64,000 nt of DNA from positions 1-64,000 of the forward strand of contig JBAMJV010012310.1 in the NCBI GenBank assembly GCA_037951105.1, in the 5' to 3' direction. Positions within the stretch are counted from its first letter, which is position 1. Each line of letters begins with the position of its first letter. The position numbers and the translations under genes were made by a program. This document shows, piece after piece, positions 1-11,365 of the stretch. Origin of the DNA: Echinarachnius parma. Lineage: Eukaryota; Echinodermata; Echinoidea; Clypeasteroida; Echinarachniidae. The notes under the pieces are model-generated. The model searched no databases. It was not told the DNA's origin and saw nothing but the letters and a program-made list of their open reading frames with translations.

Positions 1-473
1 TGTGAAACACCCCGTGCTATCATTAGTGCTACATTGATAAGGATAAAAAATAAATAATTATAGCTAGTATTGTTATTATAACTGAAAATACTACTTGTTT
101 TATTCATATTATTATTATCAAGATTGTTATAATTACTATTACTAGTAGAATACATATATATCAGTTATATTGTTCTAGTTCATTTAGACATGTTCCATTT
201 GATCACATGAATTCAAAAAGGTGTGACCATTTACAATCTTAGTTCATTCTATAGTCCATTGACATCAATATGAAGTTCATAAATCAGTCCGACCACGCCA
301 CGCCACTTTTTTATGATTTCAAAATTGTTAAAGGTTATGCTGCTGTTATCATTTTCATGTAACATAACAATTTCAATCTATGGATTTTTGCTGTGATTTT
401 TTATTTGCGCAAATAAACCGAAATTCAATTCACTTCAATTCAATCAAATTCACTGTGACTTGTGTCTCATTAC

Positions 474-551
474 CTGTGCAACTACTTTGGGATCAGGTTT
501 GCATTGTTTCTTTGTCCTGTCATCAGCCATCGGAAGCCTGTACACGCGGAT
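474..551 (-). CDS. ROCO exon k: COR-B continuation
   Basis: Acceptor CACAATCCTTGCAG with a T-rich tract, donor CACAG|GTAATG, phase 0/0, 26 codons. It encodes IRVYRLPMADDRTKK then a short CKPDPKVVAQ segment. Identification rests on splice signals, frame match with exon j and position. The sequence itself is only loosely COR-like. I see no further exon in 1-473. Confidence 0.75.
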
Positions 552-888
552 CTGCAAGGATTGTGAAAAAAATATAAATTGCTTCATAATTACCATGGTT
601 GCCATGCTATGCTTACAATCTTTCTGATCATAATTATTATAATTATTTTCATAACAATTTTAATAATGTTAACATTATCAAACATTTGAATTGCTATTAA
701 TATTTATAATACTACTGCTCATAGTATTTTTACTAATACTACTACTATTAATATTTTGATAACAATATATTTAGTACAAATAAAAAGTAAATAAATCTGA
801 ACTCATTGTCTCTTATTAGAGGTACAGATGAAGATACAGCTGGACACATCGACCCTCTTCACAAAATCACTTTACGAAGCATATTTAC

Positions 889-1037
889 CTTCATGAGAAA
901 CTCTGGTGGAGGTAGAAATTCCAGGACACTGCTGTGTTCAGGGCCAATGGTCATGCAAATCTGTCGGTAGTACAGCTCTACATTGCCATAATCCTTGGCT
1001 GCACACATGCGACTCATCAGTCGGTGGAACAAGTTGA
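889..1037 (-). CDS. ROCO exon j: COR-B
   Basis: Acceptor TTTTTATACCGTAG, donor AAG|GTAAAT. Two bases complete the codon left by exon i (giving CIFTVNLFHRL), then 49 codons follow: NLFHRLMSRMC, YGNVELYYRQICMTIG, LEFLPPPEFLMK. The 'xxFHRLxxR' helix is typical of COR-B. Phase and family pattern both support joining it to exon i despite the Mag-like retrotransposon in between. Confidence 0.87.
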
Positions 1038-4000
1038 CTACGGTATAAAAAGGGGCAAATTATTAAGTTACTAGCTGCCTCGGCGCTTCGCGCCTCGGCA
1101 GCTAGATTCGGCGCTTCGCGCCTCAGGATTAAATAAAAATATGAATTGAAAAATGAATTTATGATATAATTTTTGTTTAAATAAAAGAAATAAATAAAAA
1201 TGTGAAAATTAAATTTTGCCTGTAATGTATTGTTTTTTTTAGTTTTGCGACTTAATTTTCAGCAATTTGGTGGTAAATTTACAGGCATGGTTGGTAATTT
1301 TATAAGCATGTCTTGTAATTTAGCCATGTAGTAATTTGGGAAATAGATTGTCACATTTTTTGAACTTATTATACAATTTTTATTTATTTTTTAATAACAA
1401 ATGGGAAATTAAGTTTTTCTCTGTTTTGTTTTGGTAAATTTAGCCATATGGCGTTGTATTTCAGGAATGTGGTGGTAAATTTACAGTAATAGTTGTTTAA
1501 TTTATAAGCATGTTTTGTAATTTAGTAATTTTGTCATTTGAGAAATAGTTTGATTTTCACTTTTTTTTGTGCCTATTTTAGAAATAATTTTTGCACAGGC
1601 ATAATTATAGCACATATGCAAACATACACACACGTAAATCTATAAACGCATACACATGCATATCTAAACAGACCAATACCTACTCTCACATACACATAGA
1701 CTTTTATAGTCACCCATACGTTAATTAAGTAGTACTTACACACACGCACAAATGCATACATACATGCACACACATACATAAGTGTACATACATTAAATCA
1801 AATGCACATATGCATGCATACATCAATGCACACATAAACATCAACCCACATACGCATATAGATACACACACAAACATGTACGCAAACCTACGCAAAAAAT
1901 GTATAATATGTACAAAGCAAGTGCAATAAAGTGATTTATCATCTTACTTTTATGCTCATTACTGGCCATATGTCATTCATTTACCATGGAAATCAATTTT
2001 CACACATCACTCAGTGGACATATAAGATTGATCACAAAAAAATTCACATTATATAAACCCTTTGATATATTTTTACATACGAACAAAGTTACTAGATCCC
2101 TTTGAACAAAGTGTGAGTAAAAGTATAATTATTGAAACATACAGAAACACTCCTAATCAATTGATGAAAATAAAAGTGTGACTGTATGTAAAGCATACTT
2201 GTATTCATTGTCAAAGTAACACTGGATTTAAACATCGGGGCCTTTGAAAGTATAGCTTTTTCAATGATAGTATAGTCTAGTAGTAATAACATAAAAAGAG
2301 ATGTGAAATAAACTGAACTTAACAGAATAATATATTTCATTTATAGAGCGCCGTTTATCCAGGTGCCCTATTCAGAGGCGAACCTGAGCAATTGTAATTA
2401 TACTCTTAAGTTAGGCTTGCTTGAATAAACAAAACTAATTGCTATTATCATAATAAAACATATTGCATAATGCACACAGAATGCATTGTGTTCAATCAAG
2501 TGAATCTATTATCACTTACACCTCAATATATTGTATTCCATGTGTGTTTAATAACACATCACAAAGTGACTGGATCTATTTCTAGCTAGAATGGAATTTT
2601 ACATTATGTACTTGGAAGCAGAATGTAAACAATGCTACACTTAAAACCTGTTGTAATATTTGTATAAAAATATGCACAATGAAATGTGTATAAAATCTAT
2701 TAAAAAAAGTACATGTATATAACATGTACTACATGTACAAATAATTTACTAGAATGGAATAGGATCAATTAAAGTAAAGTGACTGCAGCCAAACCTGCCA
2801 TACAGACCACATTAGGTAGACAGAAAAAGGTGGTATCTAGCAGGTGGTTTCTGTAATGTTTCTACTTTGCGCTTTGAAATAAAGACAACTGTGACAAATG
2901 TTATAGCAAGCCAGCTCTATATTGAATGCACGTGTGTGCATCATAAACGTGTTCTTATATTTATATCATACATGAATTCAGCAGTTCGGTCAAGTATGTA
3001 TGGTAGTATAAAGGAGTAGTTGAGTTTTGGTATAGAGGGCGCAACACAAAGACATTTTTTATGAGATAGTATAGGTTTTCCCATTCATTTTAACACTTTT
3101 GTCATTCGATTTCATTAATTCGTAGTTCAATTTCGTCTCGAGAAACCAACAGACCGTAAATCCCAGCTTCAATTTCATTAATAATCAATCTAATTCGTCA
3201 TTTGTCAACCAATTTTAAACACTTCGCATTCAAAATCGTCAATTGGCATTGGATTTCGTCTCCGCCGCTGAGCAAGTGGTGAATGTTAAGATCAAATTCG
3301 TCTTTGTTCAACCAATTTTGTCATTTTCTCATTCAAATTCGTCGCATGGTATTGGTATAGCCTTATATGCCTATCTGTGTCATGACTATGTAGATGGTAT
3401 AGGTGGTTAGATGGGTATGTACATTATGTGTGTGTGTTTGTGTGCGTGCGGGTGTGTACAAATAATATTTAACATTGTTTTATATCATTTAGAACTATGT
3501 ATGTCTTGAAAAAGAATTTAATGCAATTTGTTGTAAACGTGCTTGTGTTCGTGTCGATGTGCATGTGTTCAAATGTATGTATGTTTGTGAGTGTGTGCGT
3601 GTGTTTTGTGCGTGTGAGTTTGTTTTCGAGTGTATACATGTGAATGTTACCCCCTACATGAATAATGTTACAATTTACAATTACATCAAGACAATATAAA
3701 CCAGAACATTACAGTGTAAATACATAAGGACGAATTTGAATAGAGTTTTAATGACATTGATTGCCAATTGACGAAATTGCTTTCGCTTTTATGTGTTCAG
3801 CAACTGTGACCGACGAATTTGATTTGCAATTGACGAAAATGTGTGACTAATGACTAAATTGTGTGCTCTTTGTGTGAAATTGATCAACGAAAGACGAAAT
3901 TGAAGTTAGGATTTCCGCTCTGGTGGTTCCTCGGGACGAATTTGAATGACCAAAGTGTTAAAATGAATGGGAAAACCTATATTAAAACAACCTGAGTGTC

Positions 4001-5349
4001 AAAATTGAAAGAAACAGCTGAAATATCCATTTGTAATAATTGTGGGGCCCTACAATTATTTGATAATTATGTAAAGTGTATAGATTAATATGGTCATCTA
4101 CTTTTAATTGTTTTTTAAAAATTCACACATTTGCATACTTGCATGAATATTGGTATTTTTGCTCATAATTATTCATGTATACTTTTGATAATTAAACATT
4201 GATTTCACTATATATTTCTTTAGACCATTAGCAATAATAATACAACAAACATTTTTGGAGGAACCAGCCCATTATAATTTATAAATGTATTTCTTTGTTT
4301 GTTTATCAAATACAGTAATAACTGTGTATAGGTATTACCCAAGGGAAACAAAATAAGTGGTCACTGTACTCAGGCGACCTCTATAGACAGGTTCCAATAC
4401 ACTGGATCACTTTTGGTGGCCACTATGACAGGTTGTTTGAACGGTTGATTATTTGATTTATAATTATAATTTTAAAATGTTAAGTGATTAACCCTCACAA
4501 CAAAATGTATATAAGGCCATGAAAAATAAATGGTTGGATTGGCATAACCCGCCCGCCCCTAAAAATACCGGCGCTAATGCACGCCGACCCTAGAGGTTTT
4601 TTCTGATTTTATTTTATTTTTTTATAATTTTTAAAAATAAATAAATAAATAAAAAATTGCAATAGAATTTGCAATTGCGATGTGTTATGCGTGTGTTTTT
4701 GTGTATTTGTGCGGAAAAAAAAAAAAAAAAAAAAAAAAAAATAAAAAAATCCCTACCGACCTACCCTAATTTTTGGTTGCCCTTTACTCCAATCAAACAC
4801 ATTTTTTTTTTGGCCTAATTCCACGAAGTCTTAACCCTAATAAGGCCGGGTTATTTGGCTATGCTATAGCAGAGGGGGGGGGGGGGGGGGGGGGGTGATT
4901 CCACTCTCCTCCCTCGGCCGCCACAACATTTGGCACACAGATAGCTTGAGACATAATCTACAAGATTGCATTGTTATTTTTTTTTTTAATAAAACATTTC
5001 TAATTAATTATGCAAATTTATGCAGAAATCCCCTTTTGGTCTGTAAATCCCTAAATATAGCTCAGAATCTGCTAATTTTGTTCATGAATATTCTTTATGA
5101 ATTAATTAATAGGTTTTCAAAATTAAAACTTGCGACAGCCAAATTTTGCCTGAATTTCTTTGTTGTTTAAATTTCTTATGTATTTCTTTGTTTTTTCGAC
5201 TTCTGTTTTTGTTATTTTTCAATGGATAAATTATTGACCATCATCCAACCATTTTTAGCCCAAAATTAAATAATTGCAGTGATTAGAATGAAAAATAATG
5301 AAGGTTTTGTGTATCCTAGGAAATATAAATTTCCATAAGATTTGTACAC
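1038..5349. other. Intron sequence with decayed repeats
   Basis: The 3' side of the 16.7-kb intron. At 1075-1130 a GC-rich palindromic patch repeats CGGCGCTTCGCGCC twice. About 1210-1590 holds two diverged copies of a roughly 200-bp AT-rich unit. About 1610-1880 is rich in CA/CATA steps. About 1930-2100 is a decayed relative of the AAAGGGAxxxAGTAAC MITE family. There is a poly-A run at 4715-4741 and a poly-G run at 4874-4895. No gene seen. Confidence 0.6.
3012..4068. mobile_element. Truncated family-A MITE interrupted by a TA-flanked element
   Basis: The outer sequence starts AAAGGAGTAGTTGAGTTTTG and resumes after 3980 with the family-A internal parts (CTGAGTGTC, GTGGGGCCC). Between 3072 and 3979 sits a second element. 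Its ends are inverted repeats of about 38 bp (TATAGGTTTTCCCATTCATT outward) and it is flanked by TA. It has GT-rich internal sequence (3427-3640) and many AAATTCGTC motifs near both ends. No transposase is present. Confidence 0.65.
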
Positions 5350-5594
5350 TGTGATGTATTGCATCTTACACCCTACTTGTGAGGCATTGCATGTTGCCAG
5401 CATTACACTACACAATGTATGTATGGATACACACTCATACTACACACTGCATGTATACAACTATATAGACACACACAGAATACACACCAGTACAGTAAAC
5501 TGAATACAGCAGTACTCTAATAAAGATAACTTGGAAACTTACTTGATATGCCTGAACTGACTGTTTATTGATGAGTACGAGTCAACTCATTACA
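5350..5594 (+). repeat. 5' LTR of Mag-like element
   Basis: Starts TGTGATG and ends TTACA. Contains AATAAA at 5519-5524, a likely poly(A) signal. The sequence directly following (TGGTGGCAGC) is where the primer binding site should be; I could not assign the tRNA. Confidence 0.93.
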
Positions 5595-5793
5595 TGGTGG
5601 CAGCTTATGGACCTAGCCACACCCAAGGCATTGTGAAATTTGAGGACTTTTATTGCTTTGCACCTGTGCCAGTTCATAGGATTCTTCTGCAGTGCATCAT
5701 AAATTCATACAGTCCCATGTGTGCATTTTTGTGTAAGTACACATTACTATATGCTACAATCGTTTTGCCTTGAGAGTGAACTGAGAGTGAACA

Positions 5794-8700
5794 ATGACTG
5801 AGTCAATTACACCTCGTATGGACTGGAATGACCCAGATAGGTCAAGTGCTATCAAGATTTTTCACCAACAATGTGAACTTTATTTCTCTGTGAAGAATGT
5901 TGTTGAAACCAAGCAAGTTGACCACGTTTTGTTGTTTGCTGGGGCAACTGGACTCAAGCTCTACAACTCATGGGGCCTTTCTGAGGAAAACAAGAAGGAT
6001 CCTGCAGTGGTATGGAGCAAGTTTGAGAGCCAACTTCAGCCAAAAACCAACTTCCGAGTGGCCAGACTGTATCTACAGAAATTTGTTCAGCAGGAGAGAG
6101 AAACTGCGAATGATTTCATGTCGCGCCTGAAGCTGCATGCATACACCTGTGATTTCCGTGATGACATGGAGTTCCAAGAGCGTGTTATTGAGCAGTTCAT
6201 CGCTGGTACAAGGTACACTGACATACAGAAGGACTTGTTGGGGAAAGACAAATCCCTGAAACTGGAAAACGCACTGGAAATTGCGAGAACCTACGAAGCA
6301 TCACAAACTCATATGGCACAGCTAGCCCGCATGCAACCAGACAACAAAGCGGTTGATGCAATAGCAGCCCGTCCTCAGCAAAGTGCATGTCAGAGCTGTG
6401 GACGCCATCATCCTCGACAGCCACGTCACATTTGTCCAGCGTTTGGTACAGCGTGCAAGAAATGTGGCAAGCAAAATCATTGGCAGAAGTTCTGTCGGTC
6501 GCGGTCTGTTTCAAAGCAACCAGCCAATCGTCCTACCCGTCGTGACCCTCCACGTCAGCGACAAAACTCATATAGAAATCAGCAGCACCAGAGAGTGGAT
6601 ACCATTGACGACACCACGCATACTGCCCAACTCGAGGAGGTATTTGATGCTCTGAGTTTTGAAGAGATTGTTGTTTCAAACATAAGTGCCGTGGACAAAG
6701 ATGACAGATCTGATTCTGCAATGACGTATGTTGAAATCAAGTTTGAAGGCCCGAGGACAGCCCGAATCCGGTCAAAGGTTGATACAGGTGCCGAAGGGAA
6801 CACTTTGCCCGTACGCATGTTTCGCGGGATGTATCCAAATCATCTCACAGCCGATGGGTTTCCTGAGCCTAGTTTTGTACGCAACACTAATGCCAAGCTG
6901 ACGGCATACAACGGAACGCAGATCAAGCATTATGGGTCGATAGTGCTCCCCTGCAGGTACAACAATTCTCCATGGTCCACAGATGCGTTCTACGTAGTTG
7001 AATCCGAGGGACCTGCTATCATAGGACTGAAAACATCAGTGCAACTGAAGCTGGTAACAATGCACACGAACATCAGCAACATCAAGCGCACTACTTCGAC
7101 AGATCTGAATTCAACGGAGGAACTGATCCGACAATACCCCAGGCAGTTTGATCATATTGGAGAGTTTGAAGGTGAATGCCACATCACTCTCAAGTCAGAC
7201 ATTCAGCCTGTGATTCATGCTCCACGCCGCTGTCCAATCCACATCCGTGATGAACTCAAGCGGGAACTGGACAGTATGGAAGCACAAGGAGTGATCGCAA
7301 AGGTTACGGAACCGACACAGTGGGTCAACAGTATGGTTATTGCTCGCAAGGGAAACGGAAGCCTGAGAGTCTGCCTGGACCCAAAGGAACTGAATCAAGC
7401 TATACAGCGTTGTCACTATCGCACGATCACGACAGAAGAGATCACTCACAAGCTAGCAGGATCTCGGTACTTCAGCAAGCTCGACGCCAAGAGCGGATAT
7501 TGGTCTATCAAGTTGGACCAGGAGAGCTCATTCTTGACGACCTTTAACAGCCCGTTTGGTCGATACAGGTACACCCGGATGCCTTTTGGGTTATCTGTGT
7601 CACAGGACTTCTTCCAGCAGAGAATGGACCAGATTCTGGAAGGCTGCAGTGGCGTCATAGGAATCGCCGATGACATCATTGTCTTTGGAGCAACTGAAGC
7701 GGAACATGCCAGGAACCTCCATGGCCTGATGCGCGTCGCAAGTGAGCGTGGTCTGCAGTTCAACAGCCAGAAATGCTTGATCAAGGCTCCAAGGATTGAA
7801 TTCTTTGGTCAAGTATATGACGCACAAGGGGTCCACCCAGATCCCAAGAAGGTGGACTCGATCAAGTCGATGGCACCACCAGAGAACAAGACTCAGCTTC
7901 GCGAGTTCATGGGGATGGTGACTTTTCTCAGCTCCTTCATCCCCAACTTGTCATCCCAGACTGCCAGCCTCAGAGAGCTACTTAAAGAAGAGGCAGTCTT
8001 CGTGTGGACACAGTCACATCAGCGTGCTTTTGACGATCTACGCGACCGAATTTGCAAGGACGCAACACTCGCATACTTCGACAGCACGAAAAACACATTG
8101 ATCCAAGTTGATGCATCGATGCATGGGTTAGGTGCCACCCTGATGCAAGACAACAAGCCAATCGCATATGCATCAAAATCGCTCAGTGATACAGAGAAGC
8201 GGTATGCAAATATCGAACGGGAGCTTCTCGCGGTGGTCTTCGGATGTGAAAGATTCCGCACGTACGTATACGGCAGGCAGTTCACGGTCCACTCAGACCA
8301 CAAGCCTTTGGAAATGATTCTCCGCAAGTCTCTCACAGCTGCACCCCCTCGCCTCCAAAGGATGATAATGCGTTTGCAGCCATACGACATGAGAATCAAG
8401 TACTGCCCAGGAAAGGATGTCCAAGTGGCAGACTGCCTGTCACGCTCGCCTGTCAAGGACAACGACCACATTGAACTCGATCTCATGATACACTTCGTCC
8501 AATTCTCCCCTGATCGTCTCAGCCAGCTGCGACAGGAGACTTCGAATGATCCGGATCTTGCTGCCCTGCGCGACGTGATCGTCCATGGCTGGCCGGAACA
8601 GAGACGTGAAGTTCCAAAACTGTTGCAGTCGTTCTGGCCATTTAGAGATGAGTTGTCAGTAGAGGATGGCCTGATCTTGAAGGGAGAACGCATCGTTATT

Positions 8701-9825
8701 CCCGGACGTATGCGATCCTACATCATGTCCAAATTACATGAAGGGCACCAGGGCACAGAGAAGATGCGACTACGGGCCAAAGGCGCAGTCTACTGGCCTT
8801 CAATCAACCAAGACATCGAGGCGACGGCAGCGAACTGTTCAGTTTGCAGGACTTACAGGCCCTCCAATCCCTCTGAGAGCCTATTGCAACACGAGGTTCC
8901 CAGCCGACCTTGGCAAGTGGTTGGTACCGATCTCTTCTATTTTGAAGGAGACAACTTCCTGATCATCTGCGACTACTACTCCAAATTCCCCTTCATTCGT
9001 AAGTTGCCGAGAGAATGCACGAGCGCAGCTGTAGTCAACGCGACTAAGCAGATATTCGCCGAGCAGGGAGTCCCAGATCGCGTCATCAGTGACAATGGCA
9101 GACAGTACGACTCAGCAGTGTACAAGGACTTCAGTACACAGTGGGGATTCTGCCATGTCACATCTTCACCGCACTACCCGCAGTCCAATGGCTTCATCGA
9201 GCGTAGCATCCAGACGGTGAAGAACGTGCTCAAGAAAGCCAAAGCGAGTAACATTGATCCCAACATGGCACTTCTTTGCATCCGTGCCACCCCCATTGAC
9301 AGCGAGATTCCTAGCCCGGCAGAGCTTCTATACGGCAGGAAGATGAAGGACAACCTTCCAACAAGGATCCGCAACCGTGCTCCGGCTCGCGATGAAGTCT
9401 ACTATCGTATGCAGCGGAGACAAGAGACACAGAAGTTCCATCATGACAAGACTGCTCATGATCTGCAACCTCTCACACCAGGTCAACTCGTCAGAGTCCA
9501 GGACCACAAGACAGGACACTGGTTCCCAGCTACCGTTCGTGAGCAGTGTCGGGAACCACGGTCTTACCTCGTTGAGACGCCAAATGGAGGTGTCTTGCGC
9601 AGAAATCGACGTCACCTCGACGATGTCGAACCTAGGCGAATCCACTTTGACAACGAACCACGATCCAAGGACACACCCGGTCCGTCTGTGGATGTGCCGA
9701 ATCCATCCTGTGATGTCAAATTCCATCACCCATCACCGAGTCCAAGTACCCCTCCGGTGGTGAAGAGTCCACATACTACTCGCAGTGGACGCCACGTTAG
9801 GAAGCCAGATAAGCTTTCTTATTGA
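5794..9825 (+). CDS. Gag-Pol polyprotein, Mag-like Ty3/gypsy
   Basis: A single 1343-residue ORF whose product supplies capsid and the enzymes for copying and integrating the element. Domains in order: Gag (about 1-190), a Cys/His-rich zinc knuckle region (about 199-234, ending CKKCGKQNHWQKFC), aspartic protease with DTG (330-332), reverse transcriptase with MPFGL and the catalytic IADD (about 624-627; the Tyr of YxDD is replaced, as in Mag/SURL elements), RNase H with VDAS (Asp 773), integrase HHCC zinc finger (about 982-1018) and catalytic DDE core (Asp 1046, Asp 1100, Glu 1136). The tail is basic and proline-rich. Gag and Pol are in one frame with no internal stop. No frameshift or missing catalytic residue was seen. 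Confidence 0.95.
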   Translation: MTESITPRMDWNDPDRSSAIKIFHQQCELYFSVKNVVETKQVDHVLLFAGATGLKLYNSWGLSEENKKDPAVVWSKFESQLQPKTNFRVARLYLQKFVQQERETANDFMSRLKLHAYTCDFRDDMEFQERVIEQFIAGTRYTDIQKDLLGKDKSLKLENALEIARTYEASQTHMAQLARMQPDNKAVDAIAARPQQSACQSCGRHHPRQPRHICPAFGTACKKCGKQNHWQKFCRSRSVSKQPANRPTRRDPPRQRQNSYRNQQHQRVDTIDDTTHTAQLEEVFDALSFEEIVVSNISAVDKDDRSDSAMTYVEIKFEGPRTARIRSKVDTGAEGNTLPVRMFRGMYPNHLTADGFPEPSFVRNTNAKLTAYNGTQIKHYGSIVLPCRYNNSPWSTDAFYVVESEGPAIIGLKTSVQLKLVTMHTNISNIKRTTSTDLNSTEELIRQYPRQFDHIGEFEGECHITLKSDIQPVIHAPRRCPIHIRDELKRELDSMEAQGVIAKVTEPTQWVNSMVIARKGNGSLRVCLDPKELNQAIQRCHYRTITTEEITHKLAGSRYFSKLDAKSGYWSIKLDQESSFLTTFNSPFGRYRYTRMPFGLSVSQDFFQQRMDQILEGCSGVIGIADDIIVFGATEAEHARNLHGLMRVASERGLQFNSQKCLIKAPRIEFFGQVYDAQGVHPDPKKVDSIKSMAPPENKTQLREFMGMVTFLSSFIPNLSSQTASLRELLKEEAVFVWTQSHQRAFDDLRDRICKDATLAYFDSTKNTLIQVDASMHGLGATLMQDNKPIAYASKSLSDTEKRYANIERELLAVVFGCERFRTYVYGRQFTVHSDHKPLEMILRKSLTAAPPRLQRMIMRLQPYDMRIKYCPGKDVQVADCLSRSPVKDNDHIELDLMIHFVQFSPDRLSQLRQETSNDPDLAALRDVIVHGWPEQRREVPKLLQSFWPFRDELSVEDGLILKGERIVIPGRMRSYIMSKLHEGHQGTEKMRLRAKGAVYWPSINQDIEATAANCSVCRTYRPSNPSESLLQHEVPSRPWQVVGTDLFYFEGDNFLIICDYYSKFPFIRKLPRECTSAAVVNATKQIFAEQGVPDRVISDNGRQYDSAVYKDFSTQWGFCHVTSSPHYPQSNGFIERSIQTVKNVLKKAKASNIDPNMALLCIRATPIDSEIPSPAELLYGRKMKDNLPTRIRNRAPARDEVYYRMQRRQETQKFHHDKTAHDLQPLTPGQLVRVQDHKTGHWFPATVREQCREPRSYLVETPNGGVLRRNRRHLDDVEPRRIHFDNEPRSKDTPGPSVDVPNPSCDVKFHHPSPSPSTPPVVKSPHTTRSGRHVRKPDKLSY

Positions 9826-9972
9826 TAAAGTTTTCAGAACAGAAAAACAATTAAGAATAGCGGCGAGAACTTTTGGACTTAAACATTTCGAGAACTTTTG
9901 GATTTAAGACATTTTGATATTTTTGGACTTTAAATATTTTGGGACATTATTTCTTTATGATGAAAAGGGGGA

Positions 9973-10217
9973 TGTGATGTATTGCATCTTACACCCTACT
10001 TGTGAGGCATTGCATGTTGCCAGCATTACACTACACAATGTATGTATGGATACACACTCATACTACACACTGCATGTATACAACTATATAGACACACACA
10101 GAATACACACCAGTACAGTAAACTGAATACAGCAGTACTCTAATAAAGATAACTTGGAAACTTACTTGATATGCCTGAACTGACTGTTTATTGATGAGTA
10201 CGAGTCAACTCATTACA
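9973..10217 (+). repeat. 3' LTR of Mag-like element
   Basis: Reads the same as the 5' LTR over 245 bp, with AATAAA at 10142-10147, followed by the TACAC target duplication. Confidence 0.93.
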
Positions 10218-10626
10218 TACACCAATCACAAAATTGAGCGTTTTGGGGGGCCAACATTCGGTTACAAAAGGTCATGTGACTCGCAAATCAAAGTCTCAAA
10301 GTTGCGCAAGACTTCAATGAAAAAACTCATGAAGTGGGGCAGCGATACCTGTGCGTGTTGCAGAATTATCACACGAAACGTCGAGGGGGGGGGGGGGGGG
10401 GGGATTCCACACCCTCCTGGCCTGGTTAGGGTAAAGAATTCATGAAGTAACAACATTTAGCTCTTTTTTAACTTTGTCTTCAAAGAAACTGACAAAATTA
10501 AGAACAAATCACTTAAAAGGAGTTTCTTTCCATGCAAAGTATATCATTGTCTACTCTGTGCACAGGCGGTTTGCATTCAGAATTAATCAGATTCTGGTCA
10601 CTACGATCAAAGCTATTCATTTGATC

Positions 10627-10948
10627 GTCACGTCTGGATCATCGCTAACAACATGTGTCCCTGTAAAGATCTTGAACTGAGAAGAATTTGTTGTGACCAC
10701 GCTTGGCGATGATCAAAGAAGCACTAACTTTAATGACCTTGACAGGTTGCAGATCAAATGGTGAAGTATTCTTGCCAACATGACCATAACGCTTCACTAG
10801 ACAGACATCTCATATTAAATTGAACTGCAAACTTGTCTCTAAAATGTTTTTCCGCATTTGCGACTTGATCCCAGAAATCGTGAACGTCTGGACTATCATC
10901 TATGTAGAAGTCGTGTGCGAAGAGGACTTGAAGATGATCATTATTCAT
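10627..10948 (-). pseudogene. Possible decayed coding fragment, unidentified
   Basis: The minus strand reads openly from 10948 (FAHDFYIDDSPDVHDFWDQ) to a stop near 10754. An overlapping frame then continues with GHVGKNTSPFDLQPVKVIK and ends with a stop near 10627. The two frames look like one broken coding sequence of unknown family. There are no convincing splice sites and it sits next to a tandem repeat, so it may be repeat-derived or chance. Confidence 0.25.
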
Positions 10949-11365
10949 CCAGGTGGCAGCCTCTAGTGTAGTACCATGCAGAGCGAAGGTTTGTCTTCCA
11001 AGTTGTTTTCGAATGGATTTTTAAAGAACTTGCATAACGTGCTCGACTTACCCGAAGCTGGACGTGGAAGTCGTGTGCGAAGCGGACGATTTAAAATGAT
11101 CATCTATGTGGCAGCCTGTAACGTACAGTGTAGAACCATGCAGAGCAGTGGTTTTGTCACCCAAGATGTTTTCGAATGGTCTTTTCAAGAACTCGTATAA
11201 CGTGCTCGACTTGCCCGAAGCTGGACGTGGAAGTCGTGTGCGAAGCGGACGATTGAAGATGATCATCCAGGTGGCAGCCTGTAGTGTACAGTGTATAACA
11301 ATGCAGAGCGGAGGTTTTGTCACCCAAGATGTCTTCAAATGGTCTTTTCAAGAACTCGCATAACG
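10909..11365. repeat. Tandem repeat, ~162-bp unit, about 2.7 copies
   Basis: The segment CATGCAGAGC recurs at about 10975, 11137 and 11300, each followed by similar text (TTTTCGAATGG, AACGTGCTCGACTT, CCCGAAGCTGGACGTGGAAG). The period of about 162 is a multiple of three, so overlapping ORFs persist on both strands; I do not consider them genes. Confidence 0.8.

Larger units (their letters stand above)
5350..10217 (+). mobile_element. Full-length Mag/SURL-like Ty3/gypsy retrotransposon
   Basis: A complete 4868-bp LTR element. The two 245-bp LTRs (5350-5594, 9973-10217) show no difference that I can find. TACAC directly flanks both sides (5345-5349, 10218-10222) as a 5-bp target duplication. 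The single internal ORF encodes Gag-Pol. A purine tract GAAAAGGGGGA (9962-9972) directly precedes the 3' LTR. It lies antisense to the host gene, in its largest intron. Identical LTRs and an unbroken ORF indicate a very recent insertion. Confidence 0.95.
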
